Part shown: positions 25,170 to 33,818 of the stretch, piece after piece
Position numbering within the stretch: position 1 is the first letter of the stretch
Layout: each line of letters opens with the position of its first letter
Position numbers and translations under genes: made by a program
Notes under the pieces: model-generated
What the model was told of the DNA's origin: nothing
The model's database searches: none
Seen by the model: the letters and a program-made list of their open reading frames with translations, nothing else
Assembly (NCBI GenBank): GCA_052267165.1
Contig: JBKQHO010000031.1
Location: forward strand, 5,627 to 69,626
Reading direction: 5' to 3'
Length of the DNA stretch: 64,000 bases
Origin: CAWICD01 sp052267165
Lineage (GTDB): Bacteria > Vulcanimicrobiota > Vulcanimicrobiia > Vulcanimicrobiales > Vulcanimicrobiaceae

Positions 25170-26648
25170 ATGCAGGACCTCAGCGAAGCCCCTCCGATCG
25201 CCCAGGACCTGGCCGCCGAGTTTGCCGCCATCGTCGGGGTCCGTAACTGCATCATCGAGCCGAGCGAGTTGCGGACCTACGAGTGCGACGGGCTGACCGG
25301 CGTCCGGATCCGGCCGTTGGCCGTTGTGCTGCCCGCCTCCACCGCTGAGGTGGCAGCTACGGTGAAGGTCGCGCGGCGCCACTCGCTGGCGATCGTTCCG
25401 CGCGGCTCGGGGACGGGACTGTCCGGAGGAGCGCTGCCTGTCGAGGGCGGGATCGTCCTTGGCCTAGGGCGGATGAACCGCATCCTCGGGGTCGACTTCG
25501 AGAACCAGCGCATGCGCGTCCAGCCGGGCGTCATCAACCTCGACGTCAGCCGTGCGATCCTGGGCAAGGGCTACTACTATGCGCCCGATCCGAGCTCGCA
25601 GAGCATCTGCTCGATCGGTGGCAACGTCGCCGAGAACTCTGGCGGAGCGCACTGCCTCAAGTACGGCTTCACCGTCAACCACGTGCTGGCCGCGACCGTC
25701 GTGCTGGCCGACGGCGAGATCCTTGCGCTCGGCGCCGAGACCGTCGACCCGCTCGGCTACGACCTGATGGCGGTCCTGGTCGGCAGCGAGGGTATGCTCG
25801 GAATCGTCACGGAGGCCGTCGTTCGGATCCTGCGCACGCCGGAACTCACGCGCACGTTCTTCGCGACCTTCCCCTCGACCGACGAAGCCGGGGCCTGCGT
25901 CTCCTCGATCGTCGCTCACGGCATCGTTCCGGCCGCGGTCGAGATGATGGACAAGCTCGCGATCGAGGCGATCGTCAAGGCGACGGGCGTGGACTGGCCG
26001 CTCGACGTCGGCGCGGCGTTGCTGATGGACGTGGACGGGCCGCGGGCCGAAGTCGAGCACACCGCCGCCGCCGCGGTCGAGATCGCGACGCGCTGCGGCG
26101 CGCTCGAGGTGCGCGTTCCGAAGGACGACGCCGAACGCGCGCTCATGTGGAAGGGCCGCAAGGGCGCATTCGCCGCGATGGGCCGGATCAGCCCGAACTA
26201 CTACGTCCAGGACGGCGTCATCCCGCGCTCCGAGATCAGCCGCGTGCTGCGCGAGATCGCCGAGCTCGGCGCGCGTGCCGGCTTCCGCGTCGCCAACGTC
26301 TTTCACGCCGGCGACGGCAACCTGCATCCCCTCGTCCTGTACGACGCGCGGGTTCCCGGCGAAGAACAGCGCGCCGAGGAGACGGCCGGGGAGATCCTGC
26401 GCATCTGCATCCGCTACGGCGGCTCGATCACGGGCGAGCACGGCGTCGGTGCGGACAAGGCGGTCTACATGGGCGAGCTCTTCGCCCCGGAGGATCTCGA
26501 AACGATGCACTGGGTGCGCTGCGCCTTCGATCCGACGCGCTCGCTCAATCCCGGCAAGGTCTTTCCGACCCCGCGCCTGTGCGGCGACGTGCCCGGCGCG
26601 TACGTCGCGCACGCGGCCGAGCGCGCCGGCGTGGCGGGGCGCGGCTGA
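25170..26648 (+). CDS. glcD: Glycolate oxidase FAD subunit GlcD
   Basis: FAD-dependent dehydrogenase subunit, 492 aa, oxidising glycolate (or D-lactate) to the 2-ketoacid. The N-terminal FAD-binding PCMH domain shows VPRGSGTGLSGGALP and CSIGGNVAENSGG. The C-terminal FAD-linked-oxidase domain has HAGDGNLHPLVLYD and GSITGEHGVGADK. The stop overlaps the ATG of glcE (ATGA). First gene of glcDEF. Confidence 0.94.
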   Translation: MQDLSEAPPIAQDLAAEFAAIVGVRNCIIEPSELRTYECDGLTGVRIRPLAVVLPASTAEVAATVKVARRHSLAIVPRGSGTGLSGGALPVEGGIVLGLGRMNRILGVDFENQRMRVQPGVINLDVSRAILGKGYYYAPDPSSQSICSIGGNVAENSGGAHCLKYGFTVNHVLAATVVLADGEILALGAETVDPLGYDLMAVLVGSEGMLGIVTEAVVRILRTPELTRTFFATFPSTDEAGACVSSIVAHGIVPAAVEMMDKLAIEAIVKATGVDWPLDVGAALLMDVDGPRAEVEHTAAAAVEIATRCGALEVRVPKDDAERALMWKGRKGAFAAMGRISPNYYVQDGVIPRSEISRVLREIAELGARAGFRVANVFHAGDGNLHPLVLYDARVPGEEQRAEETAGEILRICIRYGGSITGEHGVGADKAVYMGELFAPEDLETMHWVRCAFDPTRSLNPGKVFPTPRLCGDVPGAYVAHAAERAGVAGRG

Positions 26649-27889
26649 TGAGCGACGTCATGCTGAGCTCGCGCGACGTGCGCCTCGGCGGGAACCGCTT
26701 CTTGGGCGTACCGGTCGGCGACAGCGTCGCGCCGGTTGACCTCGACGAGGCCGGCGAGGCGCTGCGCGAAGCCGCGAGCCACCGCTACACGGTCGCGTTT
26801 CTCGGAGGCGGAACGGAACTCGGACTCGGCTACGTGCCGACCCGCGTCGACGTGCTCGTGCGCACGACCGGGCTGACCCGCATCGTCGAGTACGCGTCCT
26901 CCGACATGACGGTCACGGTCGAAGCCGGCTTGACGCTGGCCGCGCTGCAGGAACGCCTGCGCGCGGAAGGCCAGCGGCTCGCGCTCGATCCGCCGCTTCC
27001 GGCGCTCGCGACCGTGGGCGGTCTGCTCGCGACGAACGCGTTCGGTCCGCGCCGGGCGCGCTTCGGTTCGATGCGCGATCTCATCGTCGGCGTCTCGCTG
27101 ATTCGCGCCGACGGCACGCGCGTGCGCGGCGGCGGCAAGGTCGTCAAGAACGTCGCGGGCTTCGACCTCCCCAAGCTGATGGCCGGAGCGCTCGGGACGC
27201 TCGGGATGATCGCGACCGTAACCTTCCGGCTGCACCCGCTGCCCGAGGCGTCTCGCTTGTTGCGGGTCACCGGCTGCGATGCAGCCGCCTTGCGCGGCCT
27301 GCGGAAGTCGAGCGTGGCGGCCCAGCTCGAGCCGGCGGCGACGCTGGCCGTGCGCACCGGCGGCGCCTACGACCTCTACGCGCTCTTCGAGGGGTTCGAA
27401 GCCGGCGTGGCCGAGCAGGCCGCGCGTTTCGCGCTGGTCGCCGAAGCGACCGGCGCCTTCGCCGACACGCTCGAGGAAGCCGAACGGCTCACCGAGCTCG
27501 ACCGGGAAGCGCGAACCTATGGAAGCGTCCGGCTGCGCCTGGCGGCGCCGCCCGCTGCCCTCGAAACGCTTGACCGCACCGCGCTCGATCCGCTCGAGGC
27601 AGCGTTCGGCGACGCGAGAACCGTCCTCTATCCGGCGCTCGGCATCGCGTTCGTGAGCGGCGTTCCGCGCGATCCGGGAGCCGCGGTCGCCGCGCTCGGA
27701 GAGGCACGCTCGGCGCTCGAGCGTTTGGGGGGAAACCTCGTGGTCACCGAGCCCGGCGACGATCCGCTGATACGGGGGCTCGATCCGTTCGGGACGCTGC
27801 CCGCATCGTTCGCGCTCATGCGCAACCTCAAAGACCGCTTCGACCCGGAACACCGGCTCAACGGCGGCCGCTTCTTGGGAGGGCTTTGA
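26648..27889 (+). CDS. glcE: Glycolate oxidase subunit GlcE
   Basis: Second FAD-binding subunit of glycolate oxidase, 413 aa. The PCMH-type domain is visible as TVAFLGGGTELGLGYVPTRVDVLV, ATVGGLLATNAFGPRRARFG and GGGKVVKNVAGFDLPKLM, and it ends in FDPEHRLNGGRF. Longer than E. coli GlcE (about 350 aa) through N-terminal and internal extensions. ATG 26648 overlaps the glcD stop; glcF follows after three bases. Confidence 0.92.
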   Translation: MSDVMLSSRDVRLGGNRFLGVPVGDSVAPVDLDEAGEALREAASHRYTVAFLGGGTELGLGYVPTRVDVLVRTTGLTRIVEYASSDMTVTVEAGLTLAALQERLRAEGQRLALDPPLPALATVGGLLATNAFGPRRARFGSMRDLIVGVSLIRADGTRVRGGGKVVKNVAGFDLPKLMAGALGTLGMIATVTFRLHPLPEASRLLRVTGCDAAALRGLRKSSVAAQLEPAATLAVRTGGAYDLYALFEGFEAGVAEQAARFALVAEATGAFADTLEEAERLTELDREARTYGSVRLRLAAPPAALETLDRTALDPLEAAFGDARTVLYPALGIAFVSGVPRDPGAAVAALGEARSALERLGGNLVVTEPGDDPLIRGLDPFGTLPASFALMRNLKDRFDPEHRLNGGRFLGGL

Positions 27890-27892
27890 CTC

Positions 27893-29161
27893 GTGGCCTC
27901 GCGCAGCACGGCCGAACTGATCTCGGACTGCGTGCACTGCGGGTTCTGCCTGCCGGTGTGTCCGACGTATCGCTCTTGGGGACTGGAGATGGATTCGCCG
28001 CGCGGCCGCATCGATCTGATGAAGGGCCTCGAGGAAGGGGCCGTCACGCTCGACGCGCGCGCGGTCTCGCACTTCGATCTTTGTCTGGGCTGCATGGCCT
28101 GCGTGCCGGCGTGTCCGTCGGGCGTGCGGTACGACTTGCTGATCGAGTCGACGCGCGCGAAGGTCGAAGCGGATTACGCTCGACCCGGCGGCGACCGCGC
28201 TTTTCGCGAGCTCGTCTTCGCGCTCTTTCCGCACCCGCTGCGCCTGCGCGCGCTGGCGTTTCCACTGTTCCTCTACGAGCGCAGCGGTCTAGCGCGCGCC
28301 GTCGAACGAAGCGGCTTGCTCAAGCTGCTGCCGCCGCGGCTGCGTCAATTGGCCTCGCTTGCACCCAAGCTGAGCCCGACCGATCTGCTGCGCACGCTTC
28401 CGGCCTTCACGGCGGCGCGCGGAACCCGGCGCGGCAGCGTCGCGCTGATCTCAGGCTGCGTGCAGCGAGTCTTCTTTCCGAGCGTGAATCGAGCGACGAT
28501 TCGCGTGCTGAGCGCCGAGGGGTTCGACGTTGCCGTCCCACGCGGCCAAGGCTGTTGCGGCGCGCTCTCGCTGCACGTCGGCCGCGACGCCGAAGCCCGC
28601 GACTTCGCTCGCGCGCTGATCGAGTCGATCGAAGCCGCCGGACCATTCGATGCAGTGTTGGTCAACGCCGCGGGCTGCGGCTCGGCGCTCAAGCAGTACG
28701 GCGAGCTGTTCGCGGCGGACGACGCATGGTGCGAACGGGCGCAGACCTTCGCCGAGAAAGTTAAAGACGTTAACGAGTTCCTTGCGCAGCACGAAACGGT
28801 CGCCGAGCGCCGGCCGCTGCCGCTGCGCGTCGCCTATCACGACGCTTGTCATCTGGCGCAGGCCCAGGGAATTCGCGAGCAGCCGCGCGCGCTGCTACGG
28901 GGGGTCGCGGGGCTCGAGCTGCTGGAGATTCCCGGCAGCGAGGTCTGTTGCGGAAGCGCCGGCGTGTACAATCTGCTGCAGCCCGCCGCCGCCGCCGAGA
29001 TCGGCGAGCGCAAGGCCGCCGACGTCTTGGCCAGCGGCGCGGACGTCTTGGTGAGCGCCAATCCCGGCTGCACCTTGCAGATCCGCTCGATGTTAGCCAG
29101 GCAAGGGGTCGACCTTCCGGCGGCACACCCGGTCGAGATTCTGGACGCAGCGCTCGCGTGA
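27893..29161 (+). CDS. glcF: Glycolate oxidase iron-sulfur subunit GlcF
   Basis: Electron-transfer subunit, 422 aa. Two [4Fe-4S] ferredoxin motifs (CVHCGFCLPVCP and CLGCMACVPACP) are followed by two cysteine-rich CCG domains (GQGCCGALSLHVG and EVCCGSAGVYN). It passes electrons from GlcDE to the quinone pool. Translation starts at GTG 27893, three bases after the glcE stop. The last codons overlap the GTGA that begins the EAL remnant. Confidence 0.94.
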   Translation: MASRSTAELISDCVHCGFCLPVCPTYRSWGLEMDSPRGRIDLMKGLEEGAVTLDARAVSHFDLCLGCMACVPACPSGVRYDLLIESTRAKVEADYARPGGDRAFRELVFALFPHPLRLRALAFPLFLYERSGLARAVERSGLLKLLPPRLRQLASLAPKLSPTDLLRTLPAFTAARGTRRGSVALISGCVQRVFFPSVNRATIRVLSAEGFDVAVPRGQGCCGALSLHVGRDAEARDFARALIESIEAAGPFDAVLVNAAGCGSALKQYGELFAADDAWCERAQTFAEKVKDVNEFLAQHETVAERRPLPLRVAYHDACHLAQAQGIREQPRALLRGVAGLELLEIPGSEVCCGSAGVYNLLQPAAAAEIGERKAADVLASGADVLVSANPGCTLQIRSMLARQGVDLPAAHPVEILDAALA

Positions 29162-29697
29162 GTCGATTGCATAAAGAAATTTCTTGTCAAAGGATGCGGC
29201 GAAGGCGAATTCCGCGATTCCGTTACTTTCAACGGACGATGCTCGCCGCGGGCCTGGCCTTGCTCGACGGGCCGCCCGATCAGCCCGAGCTCGAGATCAC
29301 CGAGAGCATCTTGCTCAGCGACGTCGCCAACGCGCGGCGCACCATCGCCGAGTTGAAAGCGCTCGGCGTACGCCTCAGTCTCGACGACTTCGGTACCGGC
29401 TACTCGGCCCTGGCGTATCTCAAGCACTTGCCGGTCGATACCCTGAAGATCGATCGCACCTTCGTGCGCGATTTGCCGACCGACCGCGGCGACGCGGCGA
29501 TCGTCTCGGCCGTCATGGCGCTCGGCCACGCGCGCGACATGACGGTCGTCGCCGAAGGCGTCGAAACAGCCGAGCAAGCCACCTTGTTGCGGCGCCTGGG
29601 CTGCGACGCGTTGCAAGGCTTCCATTTCTCGCGTGCGCTTCCGGCGGCGCGGCTCGAAGCCGTGCTGCGCGCATGGGATGGCGCTTCCCTCGTCTGA
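29158..29697 (+). pseudogene. EAL-domain (c-di-GMP phosphodiesterase) remnant
   Basis: The reading holds the second two-thirds of an EAL domain: LEITES (metal-binding Glu), DDFGTGYSAL, LKIDRTFVRDL, VAEGVET and LQGFHFSRALP. The first third, including the EAL signature itself and the preceding PxN motif, is absent; homology begins around 29215. A GTG overlapping the glcF stop could start translation, but without the N-terminal strands the TIM barrel cannot close. Either a degraded gene or the result of a deletion that fused it to the end of glcF. Confidence 0.78.
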
Positions 29698-30490
29698 GCG
29701 TTCGGCTCCGCCGCCGTATGCGGAGCTGAGGGCAGCCTGGAAAAGCTTGCGCGGCCGGGACGGCTTCAGCTTACGCGAAGTCGCCTGCGTCGGCGCGCAG
29801 CGCACGTTGTGGCTGGCGGAGATCGCGCAGCCGGAGGCGCCGACCGTCGCGATCGCCGCCGGCATTCACGGCGACGAGCCGGCGGCCCCGTGGGCGCTTT
29901 ATTCGATCGTCCGCGACGGACTGCTCGACCGTTCGTTCGGCTATCGCATCTGGGTCTGCACCAACCCGAGCGGATACGAGCTCGGCACGCGGCAGAACGC
30001 CGAAGGTGTCGACATCAACCGCAGCTTCGGCGGGGCCGGAAAATCGCCCGAGGCGCGCGCCATCGTCACGGCCAATCGCGACCGGAAGTTCGCCATCACG
30101 ATGGATCTGCATGAAGACTACGAGGCCGAAGGCTTCTACTGTTACGAATCGGTGCTCGACGGAACGCCGTATCTGGGGCCCGAGGTGGTGCAGGCCGTCG
30201 ACGACGCCGAGCTCCCGGTGCAAGAGTTACACGACGAGTTCGAGCTCGGCTATCCGCCCGACGCGCATCATCTGCGCGTCATCGAACGAGGACGCGTGAT
30301 GCCCGACGCGCGCGCCGAGATGGCCTTCTCCGGCAATCAGCCGTACAGCATGTACTTGCTGCGCGCCCGCGCGGCACCCCGCTCGCTGACCGTCGAATCT
30401 CCGAGTTCCTTGCCCTGGGACGTGCGCATCGCCATGCACCGCGTCGTGGTGACGACCGCGCTCGCCGGCTTGCGCTCCATCCAGTCGTAA
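29678..30490 (+). CDS. M14-like zinc carboxypeptidase / aspartoacylase-family deacylase
   Basis: About 270 aa, cytoplasmic. Zinc ligands appear as GIHGDEPAAP (His and Glu) and MDLHED (His). The WVCTNPSGYELGTRQNAEGVD block with an Arg-Asn pair and INRSFGG binds the substrate carboxylate in this family. It could remove amino acids or acyl groups from small amides; the substrate is unknown. ATG 29678 overlaps the EAL remnant. It is convergent with larA. Confidence 0.78.
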   Translation: MALPSSERSAPPPYAELRAAWKSLRGRDGFSLREVACVGAQRTLWLAEIAQPEAPTVAIAAGIHGDEPAAPWALYSIVRDGLLDRSFGYRIWVCTNPSGYELGTRQNAEGVDINRSFGGAGKSPEARAIVTANRDRKFAITMDLHEDYEAEGFYCYESVLDGTPYLGPEVVQAVDDAELPVQELHDEFELGYPPDAHHLRVIERGRVMPDARAEMAFSGNQPYSMYLLRARAAPRSLTVESPSSLPWDVRIAMHRVVVTTALAGLRSIQS

Positions 30491-30501
30491 CCGGAGCAAC
30501 C

Positions 30502-30525
30502 ACCCGCGCCGCTCCCGGCGCGGGT
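30502..30525. terminator. Bidirectional hairpin between convergent genes
   Basis: A perfect 9-bp G+C-rich stem (acccgcgcc-6 nt-ggcgcgggt) fills the 50-bp gap between the convergent M14-like and larA genes. No U-tract is present. Confidence 0.5.
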
Positions 30526-30540
30526 GCGCATCGCGCCAGG

Positions 30541-31815
30541 CTAGACCAGCGCGGGCTCCATCAGGTAGGGCACGACGTAGGGGCCGTCGGGCGCGACGGC
30601 GCAGGTCGCGCCGGGGCCGGCTTCGGCCAGCGCGCGGCGAGCGCTCGCGGCCGGGTCGTCGCTCGGCGAGAGCAGCGCGGCGCGGATCGCGTCGGGCGGC
30701 AGCGACGAGTGCAGCATGACGCGCGCCTTCACGAGCACGAGCGCGGTGCTCTGCGCGGCCCACTGGTCGTAGACGGCGTAGCCCGGCCGTTCGATCATGT
30801 CGAGCAGCTCGCGCGCCGACGGCTTGCTGCGCACGATGTCCTTGAAGTTCCCGTGCTCGGGGAAGCCGTCGCTGCACTCGGCGCACATGACGATCGTGCC
30901 GCGCGGCTTGACGATCAGCGCCGCGGCCGAGAGCCCTTTGATGCACTGGTACAGGTTTTGATCGAGCGGATAACCGCCGTTCGTCGTGACGACCACGTCG
31001 AAGCGGTGCGGCACCGGCCGCGCCGCGTGCTGCTTGCAGAACGCCGTTCCGGCCAGATGCGCCTTCCGATAGTCGCCGCAAAAGAAACCCGTGATTCGTT
31101 TGCTGCGATCGAGCGTGACGTTGAGCATGAAGTGCGGCGGCGCCATGCCGGCGACTTCGCGCGCCATGTCTTGGATGGGGTTGTTCTCGAGGTTGAGCCA
31201 GGTCGAGCCCGGATCGCCGATCATCTGCGCGCTGTGGAAGAACTGCACCGTGTCGATCCCGGCGATCCCGGGCATGATGCCCTTGGGTCCGCCCGAGAAT
31301 CCCGCGTAGAGATGCGGCTCGATGAAGCCGACGACGATCCGCTTGTCGGCGCGCACGTACTCGGCGTTGAGATAGACCGGCGCGCCGCGTGAGGTGGTGC
31401 CGAGCAAGGCCGATTGCGACGGGTCGTGCGCGTCGTGGTCGATCACGCGGACACGCGCCAGCGTCGCAGCGCCGAACATCGCTTCCATTTCCGCAGGCGT
31501 GGTCGTGCGGTGCGAGCCCGTCCCGATCATGACGGTGATCTGTTCCGCCGGCACGTGCGCGAGCTCGTCGAGGATCCAAGGAATGAGCCGTTCGTTCGGG
31601 GTCGCGCGGGTTACGTCGGAGGTGACGATGACGACGCGGTCGCTCGCGCCGACGACCTCGCGCAGCGGGAGCGCGGCCACCGGCTCCCGCACGGCGTGCT
31701 CGAAGGCGGCGCGTTCGTCGGGCAGCGCCGGCGGGTCGGCCGGCTCGATGACGGTCGTGTCATTGGGCAGATCGAGCTGCAGGCGGGTGCGGCCGTAGGC
31801 GACGCGGACGTTCAT
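30541..31815 (-). CDS. larA: LarA-family nickel-pincer-dependent racemase/epimerase
   Basis: About 424 aa. Lactate racemases of this family use a nickel-pincer nucleotide bound covalently to a Lys; the matching motif is GFSGGPKGIMPGIAG. Histidines expected at the active site are in GTGSHRTTT and EPHLYAGFSGG. The family includes racemases of several 2-hydroxyacids, so lactate is only the default substrate. The cofactor-building genes larB, larC and larE are not in the window. ATG 31815 is preferred to a TTG three codons upstream. Confidence 0.85.
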   Translation of the reverse strand: MNVRVAYGRTRLQLDLPNDTTVIEPADPPALPDERAAFEHAVREPVAALPLREVVGASDRVVIVTSDVTRATPNERLIPWILDELAHVPAEQITVMIGTGSHRTTTPAEMEAMFGAATLARVRVIDHDAHDPSQSALLGTTSRGAPVYLNAEYVRADKRIVVGFIEPHLYAGFSGGPKGIMPGIAGIDTVQFFHSAQMIGDPGSTWLNLENNPIQDMAREVAGMAPPHFMLNVTLDRSKRITGFFCGDYRKAHLAGTAFCKQHAARPVPHRFDVVVTTNGGYPLDQNLYQCIKGLSAAALIVKPRGTIVMCAECSDGFPEHGNFKDIVRSKPSARELLDMIERPGYAVYDQWAAQSTALVLVKARVMLHSSLPPDAIRAALLSPSDDPAASARRALAEAGPGATCAVAPDGPYVVPYLMEPALV

Positions 31816-31931
31816 GTCCGGCAATTCGACGGGCCGGCACCGCCCCCCGCGCCGCGCGCCGGTCGGGCCGCTGTGACTTGACGCCGAGCCGCAGTGGCGC
31901 GACTGGAGTATGCTGAAGTAGGGTGAGCCTG

Positions 31932-31975
31932 CTTGGGACTCTACTAGGCGACACTTGGGACTCTACTAGGCGACA
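31932..31975. repeat. Perfect tandem 22-bp repeat upstream of ETF-QO
   Basis: Two identical adjacent 22-bp units (starting cttgggactctactaggcg) at 31932-31953 and 31954-31975, 34 bp before the ETF-QO start codon. Each contains a tctactag half-palindrome. They could be operator sites on the same helix face, or a slipped duplication. The rest of the 31816-32009 gap shows nothing clear. Confidence 0.85.
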
Positions 31976-32009
31976 AGAGAAGTCGCGCGCTTCACGGAAA
32001 GCGGAACAC

Positions 32010-33704
32010 ATGGCAGTAGAACGCGATCAACTCGAAGTCGACGTCCTGATCGTCGGCGGCGGTCCCGCGGGCTTGGCGGCGGCCATCAAGCTGCGCCAGC
32101 TGGCGAAGGAACGGGGCAAGGAAGACCTCTCGGTCATGCTGATCGAGAAGGCGGGCGAGATCGGCAATCACGGCATCTCGGGGGCCGTGCTCGACGGTAA
32201 GGGACTCGACGAGTTGCTGCCGGAGTGGCGGACGGAGGCGCCGATCGAATCACCGGTGACCGGTGACGCGATGTGGTACCTGTCCGCGACCGGCCATACG
32301 GCAGTTCCCTCCTCGCTGATTCCGCCGATGATGCACAATCGCGGCAAGTTCATCGTGAGCTTGCAGAAGCTGTCCAAGTGGATGGGCGAGAAGGCCGAGG
32401 AACTAGGCGCCGACGTATTCGCCTCGTTCCCGGGTCAGGAGCTGCTCTGGGCGCCGTCTGAAGACGGCAGCGGCCCCGAGCGCGTCATCGGCGTTCGCGT
32501 CGGGGACAAGGGTGTCGATCACAACGGCAACCCCAAGTCGAACTTCGAACCCGGTCCCGATCTGATGGCGAAGATCGTGATCCTCGCCGAAGGGCCGCGC
32601 GGAACGCTCGCCAAGCAGGCGATTCCGAAGTTGGGCCTCGACACAGGGCGCGAGCCGATGGTCTACGCGGTCGGCGTCAAGGAACTGTGGCAGTGCCCGA
32701 AGGGTTCCGTTCCGCCCGGGATGGTGATCCACACCTTCGGCTACCCGCTCCCCAACGACACGTTCGGCGGCGGCTTCATCTACGGGATGGCCGACGATGT
32801 CCTGGACATCGGGCTCGTGACCGGGCTCGACTACCAAGATCCGACGACCGACCCGCACGACAACTTCCAGCGCATGAAGGCGCATCCGCAGATCGCCAAG
32901 CTGCTCAAGGGTGCAAAGCTGCTGCGCTACGGCGCGAAGGCGATCCCCGAAGGCGGCTTCTTCGCGGTGCCGCGCCTGTACGCGGACGGCCTGCTGCTCA
33001 CCGGCGATTCGGCCGGCTTCCTCAACGGCATGCGTCTGAAGGGCATCCATCTTGCGATCAAGTCTGGGATGATGGCGGCAGAGACGGCCTTCGACGCGGT
33101 TGTCGCCGACAAGTACGATGCGGCGACGCTGGCCGCCATGGAGACCCGCTACAAGGAGTCGTGGGCGTGTTCCGAGCTACGCATGTCGCGCAACTTCCAT
33201 CAGGGTTTCAAGAACGGCCTGTTCGCGGGAATGTTCAACGCGGGGCTCGCGATGTACACGGGCGGCAAGGCGTTCGGATTCACCGACAAGCTGCCCGTCG
33301 AGCCGGGCTACTCGGTCATGCAGAAGCTCTCGCAGCGCGCGCCGCGCGCGGTCAACAACCGGGCCGTCATCGACAACGTCCTGACCTTCGACAAGCTCAC
33401 CGACGTATTCAACAGCGGGACCCTGCACGACGAGGATCAGGTACCGCACCTCCACGTCGCCGACACGAACATCTGCCAGGATCGCTGCACCGTCGAATAC
33501 GGCAATCCGTGCCAGTATTTCTGCCCGGCGAAAGTCTACGAGCCGACCTTCGAACCGAGCCAAAAAGGCGGGTACGAGGGGCGCTTGCAGATCAACTTCT
33601 CGAACTGCGTGCACTGTAAGACCTGCGACATCATGGATCCCTACCAGATCATCACGTGGGTTCCACCGCAGGGCGGCGAAGGTCCGGTTTACACCGGCAT
33701 GTAG
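32010..33704 (+). CDS. Electron transfer flavoprotein-ubiquinone oxidoreductase
   Basis: ETF-QO links ETF-dependent acyl-CoA and amine dehydrogenases to the quinone pool; a membrane-surface flavoprotein of 564 aa. The FAD-binding GGGPAGLAAAIKLRQLA motif is near the N-terminus, with the central GDSAGFLNGMRLKGIHLA quinone/FAD region. The C-terminal [4Fe-4S] domain has cysteines in NPCQYFCPAKVYEP and NCVHCKTCDIMDP. Length is normal. No ETF alpha/beta genes are in the window. In this organism the acceptor is presumably menaquinone, given mqnB and mqnD. Confidence 0.94.
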   Translation: MAVERDQLEVDVLIVGGGPAGLAAAIKLRQLAKERGKEDLSVMLIEKAGEIGNHGISGAVLDGKGLDELLPEWRTEAPIESPVTGDAMWYLSATGHTAVPSSLIPPMMHNRGKFIVSLQKLSKWMGEKAEELGADVFASFPGQELLWAPSEDGSGPERVIGVRVGDKGVDHNGNPKSNFEPGPDLMAKIVILAEGPRGTLAKQAIPKLGLDTGREPMVYAVGVKELWQCPKGSVPPGMVIHTFGYPLPNDTFGGGFIYGMADDVLDIGLVTGLDYQDPTTDPHDNFQRMKAHPQIAKLLKGAKLLRYGAKAIPEGGFFAVPRLYADGLLLTGDSAGFLNGMRLKGIHLAIKSGMMAAETAFDAVVADKYDAATLAAMETRYKESWACSELRMSRNFHQGFKNGLFAGMFNAGLAMYTGGKAFGFTDKLPVEPGYSVMQKLSQRAPRAVNNRAVIDNVLTFDKLTDVFNSGTLHDEDQVPHLHVADTNICQDRCTVEYGNPCQYFCPAKVYEPTFEPSQKGGYEGRLQINFSNCVHCKTCDIMDPYQIITWVPPQGGEGPVYTGM

Positions 33705-33735
33705 TTCCGGGACTTTGAGGCGGTCCTCACCTTTC

Positions 33736-33753
33736 CTTAAGCAGTTCTTAAGC
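33736..33753 (+). promoter_or_regulatory. Pho-box-like direct repeat upstream of the Pit transporter
   Basis: Two identical 7-bp units CTTAAGC at 33736-33742 and 33747-33753 with a 4-bp spacer, i.e. an 11-bp period. This 7-4-7 geometry is that of PhoB-class operators, and the unit resembles the CTTAACC-type Pho boxes known from cyanobacteria. It lies 66 bp ahead of the start of a phosphate permease. Confidence 0.6.
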
Positions 33754-33818
33754 TGGGGCGTTCTAGAATGAGGCGCCCCCGCTTCTGATTGCTAGAAGGA
33801 CGAGGAACAGACCCTATC

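Noticed and set aside
26465..28234. A 589-codon minus-strand open reading across glcE/glcF
   Set aside because: No recognisable domain; the sense strand has two well-conserved, coupled genes.
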